This document shows, piece by piece, positions 24,172 through 31,947 of a stretch of DNA of 64,000 nt. The stretch is from Candidatus Cloacimonadota bacterium (GTDB lineage Bacteria; Cloacimonadota; Cloacimonadia; Cloacimonadales; TCS61), in contig JASUTE010000004.1 in assembly GCA_030445745.1 (NCBI GenBank), forward strand, positions 95,149 through 159,148, read 5' to 3'. The notes under the pieces are model-generated. The model was not told the DNA's origin. It saw nothing but the letters and a program-made list of their open reading frames with translations, and searched no databases. A program made the position numbers and the translations under genes. The number at the start of each line of letters is the position of its first letter. The stretch's first letter is position 1.

Positions 24172-24539
24172 TTTTGGCTCTCCCGCTCTTGTAACATTTT
24201 TTCTCCAGAATCTATTGTAGTAATTGCATCAGCAATCTGAACAATTCCTACTTTCCCATCAACTGTACACAAAACATTTTTCTCTAGTTGGAAAGTTGTG
24301 GAAAATTCATTAATATCCAATTGAACAGCTGCTGGTTTTAGTTGCTTAAGTTCATCATAATTGTCTATAACTGCAGCTTTTATGATATATATGGAGTCAC
24401 CTTTAGCAATTTGTATTTCAGATTCACAGCTACTTAATAGTTTGCCTTCGATTTTTTCTTGATTTAGTAAAATTGCTGTGACAGCATTTAATTGGATAAA
24501 AAATATTATAATTAATAACCAACTAGCAAATTTTTTCAT
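24168..24539 (-). CDS. Small exported protein heading the metal-uptake operon
   Basis: A 123-residue protein with a signal peptide (residues 1-20). No family is recognised. The mature part is beta-rich at first (KIEGKLLSSCESEIQIAKGD, similar to small beta-barrel folds), with a short charged tail (ERESQK). It is first in the operon and overlaps znuA by 4 bases, so a role with metal uptake or its sensing is plausible but unproven. The 75 bases before it are AT-rich and hold no clear Fur/Zur-type palindrome. Confidence 0.6.
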   Translation of the reverse strand: MKKFASWLLIIIFFIQLNAVTAILLNQEKIEGKLLSSCESEIQIAKGDSIYIIKAAVIDNYDELKQLKPAAVQLDINEFSTTFQLEKNVLCTVDGKVGIVQIADAITTIDSGEKMLQERESQK

Positions 24540-24614
24540 ATCAACCCTTCTAAACTTCTAATATAAAAGATAAAATTATTTAAAATTTTACAAGCAAAAT
24601 CTTGTATCTGAGCT

Positions 24615-25361
24615 TCAGCTCAAATTTGGGTATTCAACATTTTGCAAATATAATCCTTGGGGAGGAGCGGTGGAGATTAAGTTACTTTGGGGAGATCGAG
24701 CTGCTAGCAACTCTGTTATTATGCTTATTTCTTGTTCTTTATGGGAAATATTTACCAAGGTGCCAACTACACGGCGTACCATGTTATGCAAAAATCTATT
24801 AGCTTCTATCTGCAGAGTTATGGTATCAGTATTTTCATAGCAGTTGAAATTATAAATTTCGCAGATTTGGGTTTTTACATCCGGATTAAATTTGCTAAAG
24901 GCGGTAAAATCATGTTTACCTAAGAAAAGTTGTGCCGCTTGATCGATAATAGAAATATTCAAGTTTTTTTTGGGAAAATAACTCTGGTAGAAGCGATTGA
25001 AAGGTGTTCGTTTTTTGGTAATGATGTATAAATAAGTTCGTTTGCTAGCATCGTAACGCGCATGAAAATCTGCTGGTACTTCCCAAATTTGTTTTATCAA
25101 AATATCCTCTGGCAAAAGTGAATTTAATGCTGCCACTATTTGTTTGGGTTGCATGGAAATGGGAAAATCGAAATGCGCATATTGGTTAAGGGCATGTACT
25201 CTAGCATCGGTACGTCCACTTCCCACAATTGGTGTGGTTTGTTTGGCTATTTTAGATAGAGTAGGTTCCAAAACTTGTTGCACTGTGCGTACTTGAGGCT
25301 GAGTTTGCCAACCGCTAAAAAAAGTACCGTCATAACTCAATTGCATCAAAAAACGCTTCAT
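24615..25361 (-). CDS. truA: tRNA pseudouridine synthase A
   Basis: A 248-residue enzyme that makes pseudouridine at positions 38-40 in the tRNA anticodon arm. The catalytic aspartate is in GSGRTDARVHA. FLHNMVRRVVGTL near the C-terminus is also diagnostic. The start at ATG 25361 overlaps the preceding stop as ATGA; the TTG four codons upstream is less likely. The last gene of the long minus-strand operon. A short hairpin (TGAGCT/AGCTCA, 24609-24622) overlaps its stop but lacks a clean U-tract. Confidence 0.95.
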   Translation of the reverse strand: MKRFLMQLSYDGTFFSGWQTQPQVRTVQQVLEPTLSKIAKQTTPIVGSGRTDARVHALNQYAHFDFPISMQPKQIVAALNSLLPEDILIKQIWEVPADFHARYDASKRTYLYIITKKRTPFNRFYQSYFPKKNLNISIIDQAAQLFLGKHDFTAFSKFNPDVKTQICEIYNFNCYENTDTITLQIEANRFLHNMVRRVVGTLVNISHKEQEISIITELLAARSPQSNLISTAPPQGLYLQNVEYPNLS

Positions 25362-25972
25362 AGATATTTCCAACTAACTAAGTTTAGAAGCAGAATATAA
25401 AAGAGCAAGATAAAATTAGCACTATTTGCTATACTCCTAATAGGCAGAGGTTCTGCCAATTTGGCCTCAATTTTCTTTACTATTGAAGGTGAATCCTGAG
25501 CAGTTTTGGTAATAGCTTGCAGTGCAGAATGAAAAATATCACTTTTTATCTGACGAAAATTATTTATAAATGCTGGTATAAACTCCACAGTAGCGGAAAT
25601 GTAAAGTACAAAAGCAGATTTTTTGCCAAAGATTGGGGCAATATCTGCTAAGAAGTTATGAAGACTGGTAGTGTGAATAAGATAAACTGAAACCATGACT
25701 AAAATTAAAATCTTGGTAGCTGTTTGTAGTTGAGAAATAAAATCTGAGTCGAACAATATTCCTAACAGAAAAAAAGCTATAAAAAACGGAACCAACTTGA
25801 GGCTGGTTCGGAGCCAGGCGATAATTAGTGTTGGCTGTAACAGAAAAAAAATAAATTGTGCTATCAGCAAATAACCGATGAATTCAAAACTTGCATGAAA
25901 TAAATAGAATATTACCGAAATCAACAGTAGAAGTTTGAGTAAAAGGTGCTGTTTGGAAAATAAATTATTCAT
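25358..25972 (-). CDS. EcfT/CbiQ-like membrane protein
   Basis: A 204-residue protein with about five hydrophobic segments in the N-terminal 130 residues. A hydrophilic helical stretch follows (FRQIKSDIFHSALQAITKTAQ, PLPIRSIANSA), then a last membrane helix. This resembles the transmembrane subunit of ECF vitamin/metal transporters. In many Firmicutes ecfT is directly before truA, as here. No EcfA ATPases are encoded nearby, and the Ala-Arg-Gly coupling motifs are weak, so it may be divergent or work with distant ATPases. It overlaps the TPR gene by 8 bases and truA by 4. Confidence 0.6.
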   Translation of the reverse strand: MNNLFSKQHLLLKLLLLISVIFYLFHASFEFIGYLLIAQFIFFLLQPTLIIAWLRTSLKLVPFFIAFFLLGILFDSDFISQLQTATKILILVMVSVYLIHTTSLHNFLADIAPIFGKKSAFVLYISATVEFIPAFINNFRQIKSDIFHSALQAITKTAQDSPSIVKKIEAKLAEPLPIRSIANSANFILLFYILLLNLVSWKYL

Positions 25973-28232
25973 TTTGATTTGGTTTGGTTGTAGGAAGGGG
26001 AAGATTGTTTTCCGAATTGCCCAGAGTATCTGCTATTGCGGGGTTCAATGTGTTAATACTGTCTGGCTTTTGGATTTTTACACTATCGGAATATAACTTG
26101 GTGCTATCTTGTAACGCACTTAAATTTTTAGCAGTTGCATTCATGCTATCTACCACGGTTTTAGTGCTATCTAGCATTACTTTAGCGCTATCGCTAGCAG
26201 CTTGTTCTGCTGCCATTGCCTCTTTAATTGCCTGCAGGCGATCTTCTTTTATAAATTTTTTGCCATCAAAGAATTTTTGCACTTCATCTTTCCACTCGCT
26301 GTCTTCCATGGCTAATATCTGTTTCCAATATGGTTTAGCCGCCAAAGTATCTTCTCGGATGAAATATTGGATATGCCCCAAAGCATACAGCGCTTTTTGA
26401 TAAAATCTGTGGGTTGAATCGCTGGCAATGTTTTCCAATAGTTCTATGGTTTTGGAATAGTTTTCTTCTAAATGTTGCATAGCTTGGTGATATTCGTTTA
26501 GCTGTTGCTCTTCCTCTGTTCCAAACTCAATTTTCTGGTTATTCAAAAGTTGTCGGCAGGCCCTAGTGTATTTGTTTTCAGGATAATTCTGTTCTAAATA
26601 TCTGGTAAGGCTATCGGCAGTAGTGCTATCGTGTTTCACCTTATCATAGATCCAAACTTTTAGAAAATTAGCATGGGGGATACATATATCTTGATAAATT
26701 TTATACTCTTTTTGTTTTTGTGAAATTTGGTTTTGTAACTCTGTGAATTTAGTTTGTAAGGAATCTATTACTGCATTTTTGCGAGCAACAGAATCGCTAG
26801 CAGCGGTTGTGGAATCTATCTTTACTGAATCAGCCGGTAAAGAGTTCAAGCTATCTTGTGTTAGTGTAAAGGAAAGTGTATCAATATACACCTCTGTAGA
26901 ATCTTCAGGCAAGATAACGCTGGAATCTGCTACTACTGTGGTCAAGGTGGAATCTGAACTGATGGTTTCTGTTAGGAAGGGATGAGCCAAATGTAAACTA
27001 TCCAACTGTGCTTGCAAGGAGTCTAATTCAGCACCTATTAATTCCTTACGTTGAATGATATCATTATAGACAACCAAAGCAGAATCTGGTTGCTGCAAAT
27101 TCTGCAAATAGAATTCTGCCAGCTTAAACTGTTGGTCGACTAAAGTTTCGATATCAAGAGTTCTATCTGGGTGGTAATATTGAATAATTTGGCTTGCCAC
27201 CGAGCTTTTGGAAACTGCTTTTTCTACAAATTCCGAGTTTCTATCTTGATTTTGCACTTGATTATATTTTTCGATAGCAGCTTCATAATCATGTGTGATT
27301 TGGAAGTGCATCTCGCCCCAGTAAAAATAGGCCTGTGCAGCTACTTTACTGCGTTTATTTTCGTCTATTATTTTTTGGAAAAGTTCTGCTGCTTTTTCGG
27401 TTTTCTTCAGGTTTGCCAAACTGCGGGCAATTAAGAGTTCAATTTTGGGAAAATTAGCAGGGTCAACTTCATCTTTTAAAAGTTCGCGACTTTCTTGCAA
27501 AGCTTGGTCGTAATTTTTTAACTCTAACTGGTTCAAAGCAAGGTAATAGCGAGCATCTAATTTGGTTCTTTTGCTTACTTTGCTATTAATTAACTCGGTA
27601 AAGGTATCGCGGGAGCGCTGGTATTTTTCCTCTTCCCAATATAATTTTCCTAAATTAAAGAAAGCTTGTTCAAATTCATCCGATTTTGGAAATTTATTAA
27701 CAATATTATTCAAATAATATTCTGCTTGCAAATAATTTTCATCATCTTTGTAATATTGAGCCAGTGTGAGTAATATTTGTGGATGGATCTCTTTGAACTC
27801 TTTTTTTTGTAATAATTCTTTTAGCTCTTCAATAGCCTGAGTTTTTTTATTCATCTGGTAATGGCTTTTAGCTAAAAACAGATGTGCTTCTTCGTAAAAT
27901 TCACTTTCAGGGTAAAATTTAATAAGTTCTTCGAATTTTTCTATAGCCTGTACATAACCGCGTCCTTTATAATAGAAAGCTTTTCCCATCAACATCAGAG
28001 CATCATCGGCATATTTACTATCTTTGTAATCGGTTAAGATTATCCCACATTTTTTTATAACTTGATTGTATTTGCCAATAGCATTAGAATTTGCCCTGCC
28101 GTCATCTCGGCGCGGCATTTCGCTGGCTTCTTTATAAAGTTTTTTGGCATTGTAAAAAGTGTTGTAGTAGGCATTGAAGTTGGTACAGGAAAAAATAGCA
28201 AATATAAGCAACAGGGGAAAATATTTTTTCAT
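25965..28232 (-). CDS. TPR lipoprotein, PorW/SprE-like
   Basis: A 755-residue protein with a lipobox IFSC (Cys16). The start of the mature part (NAYYNTFYNAKKLYKEA) resembles PorW/SprE lipoproteins of the T9SS. Residues about 60-345 are tandem TPR/Sel-like repeats (YKGRGYVQAIEKFEELI, YQMNKKTQAIEELKELL, YYLNNIVNKFPKS). A low-complexity Ser/Asp-rich stretch spans about 400-490 (many D-S pairs). A second helical repeat block follows (about 490-665), then another D-S-rich tail. Its operon also encodes a T9SS cargo protease and a PorV-like protein. This supports, but does not prove, a role in secretion. Confidence 0.78.
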   Translation of the reverse strand: MKKYFPLLLIFAIFSCTNFNAYYNTFYNAKKLYKEASEMPRRDDGRANSNAIGKYNQVIKKCGIILTDYKDSKYADDALMLMGKAFYYKGRGYVQAIEKFEELIKFYPESEFYEEAHLFLAKSHYQMNKKTQAIEELKELLQKKEFKEIHPQILLTLAQYYKDDENYLQAEYYLNNIVNKFPKSDEFEQAFFNLGKLYWEEEKYQRSRDTFTELINSKVSKRTKLDARYYLALNQLELKNYDQALQESRELLKDEVDPANFPKIELLIARSLANLKKTEKAAELFQKIIDENKRSKVAAQAYFYWGEMHFQITHDYEAAIEKYNQVQNQDRNSEFVEKAVSKSSVASQIIQYYHPDRTLDIETLVDQQFKLAEFYLQNLQQPDSALVVYNDIIQRKELIGAELDSLQAQLDSLHLAHPFLTETISSDSTLTTVVADSSVILPEDSTEVYIDTLSFTLTQDSLNSLPADSVKIDSTTAASDSVARKNAVIDSLQTKFTELQNQISQKQKEYKIYQDICIPHANFLKVWIYDKVKHDSTTADSLTRYLEQNYPENKYTRACRQLLNNQKIEFGTEEEQQLNEYHQAMQHLEENYSKTIELLENIASDSTHRFYQKALYALGHIQYFIREDTLAAKPYWKQILAMEDSEWKDEVQKFFDGKKFIKEDRLQAIKEAMAAEQAASDSAKVMLDSTKTVVDSMNATAKNLSALQDSTKLYSDSVKIQKPDSINTLNPAIADTLGNSENNLPLPTTKPNQNE

Positions 28233-28233
28233 T

Positions 28234-29751
28234 TTATTGCAGGGTAATTATCTTGTTAAGTTTAGCTAATAGTTCTTCCGATTCTATATAATTTTTTGCT
28301 TTATGAATATCTTCGGTTATAATACGGTCTTTTTCCAAAGGCAAAATCTGGCTTCTGACCTCTTTTTTTAATTTTTCAATAAAATTGGAGCTTTTAAAGT
28401 TGCGGTAGTCTAGCGCTTGCAAGGCTGCCATTAATTCAATTCCCAATACATATGCAACGTTGGAAATCACATTGCGGGCTTTTACAGCACCTATAGTTCC
28501 CATGCTTACATGATCTTCCTGATTAGCCGAAGTGGGAATGGAATCAACACTCGCTGGATGTGCTAACACTTTATTTTCCGAAACCAGAGAAGCGCTGGTA
28601 AGTTGTGCTATCATAAACCCGGAATCTAAACCAGGGCGGGCAGCTAGGAATGGTTTTAAATCGCGATTTAAGGCTGGATTTAAAAGCTGCTCAGTACGCC
28701 TTTCTGAAATATTAGCCAATTCTGCTACTGCAATAGCCAAACTATCTGCTGCAATAGCTACAGGCTCACCATGAAAGTTACCGCCAGAAATTACCTTGTC
28801 TTCATCAGGAAAGATTAAAGGATTATCGGTGGTAGAGTTGAGTTCGATAGTAAGAACGTTGCGTACATAGCTCAAAGCTTCGCGTACAGCTCCATGTACC
28901 TGGGGAGTGCAGCGCAAACTGTATGCATCTTGCACATTCTTACAATTTCGATGTGACTCTCGTAATGGACTATTTTTTAAAATATTATACAGATTAGCTG
29001 CAGATTTTTTTTGGCCTGGGTAGGGACGCAAATTATGAATTAACGGATCGAAAGCAGCTGGAGTTCCTAAAAGAGCATCTACACTAGCTGCAGCGCAAAC
29101 ATCTGCCATTTGAGTTAGGTGTTCTGCCTTTAACAAAGCCAAAGCAGCAATTCCTGTCATTACTTGAGTGCCATTATTCAAAGCAAGTCCTTCTTTAGCC
29201 TTTAATTTTATCGGTTTTAAGCCAGCTTGGGCCATTGCTTCTGCCCCAGGCATTATTTTGCCTTGATATTCTGCTTCACCCTTTCCCAATAGAACCAAAG
29301 CTAAATGAGAAAGCGGTGCCAAATCGCCACTAGCACCTACAGAACCCTTTTCTGGAATGCAGGGATGAATTTGCATATTTAACATATCTATAAGAGTTTG
29401 CAAGGTTTGTAAACGAATCCCAGAATGTCCCTTTGCTAAAACATTTATGCGTAATAGCATAATAGCTCTGACTTCTTCTTTAGGTAATAAATTTCCAACA
29501 CCAGTTGCATGACTCAAGATCAGGTTTTGCTGAAGTTCGTCTATTTGATCAGGTGGAATTTTTATGGAAGCAAATTTGCCAAATCCGGTGGTTAAACCGT
29601 AAACAGTTTTATTTTCAGCTATTATTTTTTCTATATATTTGCGGCATTTTGTCACTTTCTGTTGGGAAGCTTCACTTAATTCTATTTTTTCATCTTCGCA
29701 AGCAACTTTTTTTAATTCTTCTAAAGTTAAATTATATCCATCTATTTTCAA
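28234..29751 (-). CDS. hutH: Histidine ammonia-lyase
   Basis: A 505-residue enzyme that deaminates L-histidine to urocanate, the first step of histidine use. The Ala-Ser-Gly triad that self-cyclises into the MIO cofactor is present in GASGDLAPLSHLAL. The catalytic tyrosine region is in VYGLTTGFGKF, and SANQEDHVSMG is typical. Other aromatic ammonia-lyases share the fold, but the overall sequence fits HutH. hutU, hutI and hutG are not adjacent. Amino-acid fermentation is consistent with gcvPA/PB in the same window. Confidence 0.95.
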   Translation of the reverse strand: MKIDGYNLTLEELKKVACEDEKIELSEASQQKVTKCRKYIEKIIAENKTVYGLTTGFGKFASIKIPPDQIDELQQNLILSHATGVGNLLPKEEVRAIMLLRINVLAKGHSGIRLQTLQTLIDMLNMQIHPCIPEKGSVGASGDLAPLSHLALVLLGKGEAEYQGKIMPGAEAMAQAGLKPIKLKAKEGLALNNGTQVMTGIAALALLKAEHLTQMADVCAAASVDALLGTPAAFDPLIHNLRPYPGQKKSAANLYNILKNSPLRESHRNCKNVQDAYSLRCTPQVHGAVREALSYVRNVLTIELNSTTDNPLIFPDEDKVISGGNFHGEPVAIAADSLAIAVAELANISERRTEQLLNPALNRDLKPFLAARPGLDSGFMIAQLTSASLVSENKVLAHPASVDSIPTSANQEDHVSMGTIGAVKARNVISNVAYVLGIELMAALQALDYRNFKSSNFIEKLKKEVRSQILPLEKDRIITEDIHKAKNYIESEELLAKLNKIITLQ

Positions 29752-29762
29752 TTTCTACTCCA

Positions 29763-30419
29763 TTAAAATCTATAATTAAATGTAAGCAGCGGGTTCAGCT
29801 GTTTGTTTACTTTTACTTTAACATCTACTTCAGTTTGGAGTGCACTTATTCGTAGAGAATTTATAACACTAATAATATGATTTGCTACTATTGCTCCGCT
29901 AAAAACCTTGGCGTAATCATCGAATTCAAGGCTTCTTTTTTGCAAAATTTTATAATCATGTTGGCGCTCATCAGATTCCCATTTCCAAAAATGAGATTCT
30001 GAATAGATATGTTCATCAATAAATTGCTGTCGTTCCTCCGGATCTTCAATACTTTCAGCCTGTAGGATGATATTGGCATTGTATCCGCCGGTTTCAAAAC
30101 CGTAGCTATCATAGTTTTTCAAATCGATCCAGAAATCTTGGCTATAATTACCTTGGGGATCTACGTCAGCGTAACGATAAGCGTAATCGTGTGCTGCAGA
30201 TATTTTCAGGTCAGATTCTTGGGCAAAGTAGAGTTGCGCCGACCAAAGCAGTATTTCGGAAGCAATAAAAGCGTAACCAGTATTATTGCCCATGGAAATT
30301 TCGCCCCAACCTGGCAATATAGCCGATTTCAAGACATTTATTTTACTATGTTGAGCAGTTAAATTAGTTGTAAATAACAGTAAAAGGGTAATGATGAGTA
30401 ATTTAGAAATTAATTTCAT
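29763..30419 (-). CDS. DUF5683-like exported protein, paralogue 3 of 3
   Basis: A 218-residue protein with a signal peptide (ends near NLTA-Q). It shares a plan with the next two genes upstream: a short membrane-like motif after the signal (KSAILPGWGEI, then a hydrophobic helix) and a long hydrophilic region containing HFWKWESD. A NHIIS-INSLR helix and a beta-strand end (LLTFNYRF) complete it. The PGxG helix is typical of DUF5683 proteins of the FCB group, whose function is unknown. It overlaps the preceding paralogue by 17 bases. Confidence 0.72.
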   Translation of the reverse strand: MKLISKLLIITLLLLFTTNLTAQHSKINVLKSAILPGWGEISMGNNTGYAFIASEILLWSAQLYFAQESDLKISAAHDYAYRYADVDPQGNYSQDFWIDLKNYDSYGFETGGYNANIILQAESIEDPEERQQFIDEHIYSESHFWKWESDERQHDYKILQKRSLEFDDYAKVFSGAIVANHIISVINSLRISALQTEVDVKVKVNKQLNPLLTFNYRF

Positions 30420-31062
30420 ATGAAACCTGCATTCCTTTTTTTTGTAAATCTGGTTTTACAGAAAGATTGTTCAGCTTTTCTTTCACATAATTACTGGTAA
30501 CCATAGCATCGATGGTGGAAACGATTCGATTTAGAATAGCTGCTGCAATGGCAAAATTGGCATATATTTCCAAATCTTGTTTTTCGCGCCGCAAATCTTT
30601 ATATTTTTGCCAATCTTGCGTATTTTCCCAGTTCCAATTATTTTCTTCAGGTAGCAAATTATTGTTCAAGTAAGTTTCGTAAGCATCCTTATCTTCCAAA
30701 CCTATCAAAAAATAATTACGTGCAGTTTGGATGACATCGTTGTTATAATCTTCTAAACTCATATAATCTTGAGCTTTTTGGTAGATAAAATCAGGGCTGT
30801 CGGAGTTTAGACCGGCATTATTTTGGGCAAATTGCTGGTAGGTGTTTATTTTCCAGTTTTTCTCAGCATCTAAGCGCAGATAGGAAAGAATGATAGCTAG
30901 TTCTGCACCTAAATAGATGCCACCTTTGTTGTAGTCTTTTAAATAAAGATGACCACTTCCAGGCACTGCCAGCGAAAATAAAGCTGCTTTGCCAGTGGAA
31001 ACCTGTGCCAAGGATACAGAACATAAACTTAGTAGAATTAAGATAATAAGAAATTTACGCAT
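30403..31062 (-). CDS. DUF5683-like exported protein, paralogue 2 of 3
   Basis: A 219-residue protein with a signal peptide (ends near SLAQ). The PGSGHLYLKD motif precedes a hydrophobic helix. The central part is rich in Tyr, Asn and acidic residues (NNWNWENTQDW). A NRIVSTIDAM helix and the final MQVSYEINF strand match its two neighbours in position. The set looks like a local duplication that has diverged strongly. It starts 4 bases after paralogue 1. Confidence 0.72.
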   Translation of the reverse strand: MRKFLIILILLSLCSVSLAQVSTGKAALFSLAVPGSGHLYLKDYNKGGIYLGAELAIILSYLRLDAEKNWKINTYQQFAQNNAGLNSDSPDFIYQKAQDYMSLEDYNNDVIQTARNYFLIGLEDKDAYETYLNNNLLPEENNWNWENTQDWQKYKDLRREKQDLEIYANFAIAAAILNRIVSTIDAMVTSNYVKEKLNNLSVKPDLQKKGMQVSYEINF

Positions 31063-31065
31063 AGA

Positions 31066-31938
31066 TTAGAACCCTTTAGAAAAAACTAACCCGAGAGAAA
31101 CTTGGTTGTCTACAAACATAGGTGATATCTTCATTTTAAGATTATTTTGTGAAATAGCTTCAAAATTATATTGTTTAGTAACGCGCAGGGCATCGAAAGC
31201 ACTAATAATATGGTTGAAAACTATGCCAAAGCTCATCAAATCGGCTTTGTCGTAATAATCTTCTGCTTCTCTTCTCATATCGATATATTCAGCTCGCATT
31301 TCACTGTAGATACCGTTATGATTATCGTAGATTTGTTCTTTGCCTACATAATATTGCGAGTTAGGATTTATCGGTTGATTACCTGCCCACTTCTTATAAT
31401 TAGCACTTTCATCTTCCCAGATCCAAGTGGCATTTGTCCAAAAACCCTGGGGGTTGGTGCAGTAGATATCGAACCAATCTTGCCAGCCGAAGATATATTT
31501 GTTGTATTTCCCAATATCTTCGTAAAAATGTTGTGAATTTTCATCATCCAGTCTGAAATGATTTTCATAGAAGGGATTATTATTGCTGGCTATAATTAAG
31601 TCTTCTTCAGCATGATGTTGACGGTCTCTATCGTAATAATTATCTGCATAGTCTTGATATGAAGCTTCTTTATCTTCGCCTTCCTGCTGGAAATGATACA
31701 TTCCATACCATAACCCAATTTCGATAAGAGGAAAGATGTAAGTGGTAATGCTTTTGTAGTTGGCATAAGCCTGACCAGTGCCAGGAAAGATAGAACTCAT
31801 AATCATAGCTTTAGCTGCCGATTTGGGTTCATATTTAACTTCTATAATATCGTTTATTATCTCTTCATCTTCGTTGTCTTGAGCCACTAGTGGCAACATG
31901 AGAGCTGTTACAACCAAAATAACAAGTAATTTTTTCAT
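31066..31938 (-). CDS. DUF5683-like exported protein, paralogue 1 of 3
   Basis: The longest of the trio at 290 residues, with a signal peptide (ends near LVAQ) and an acidic segment (DNEDEEIINDII). A PGTGQAYANYK motif precedes its membrane helix. The central insert is rich in Tyr, Asp and Asn, with WTNATWIWEDES aligning with the WxWE motif of the others. A NHIISAFDALR helix and the closing VSLGLVFSKGF strand end it. It lies 10 bases after the M6 protease gene. Function is unknown. A periplasmic or outer-membrane accessory role is inferred from signal, helix and strand end. Confidence 0.72.
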   Translation of the reverse strand: MKKLLVILVVTALMLPLVAQDNEDEEIINDIIEVKYEPKSAAKAMIMSSIFPGTGQAYANYKSITTYIFPLIEIGLWYGMYHFQQEGEDKEASYQDYADNYYDRDRQHHAEEDLIIASNNNPFYENHFRLDDENSQHFYEDIGKYNKYIFGWQDWFDIYCTNPQGFWTNATWIWEDESANYKKWAGNQPINPNSQYYVGKEQIYDNHNGIYSEMRAEYIDMRREAEDYYDKADLMSFGIVFNHIISAFDALRVTKQYNFEAISQNNLKMKISPMFVDNQVSLGLVFSKGF

Positions 31939-31947
31939 AATAAACTC

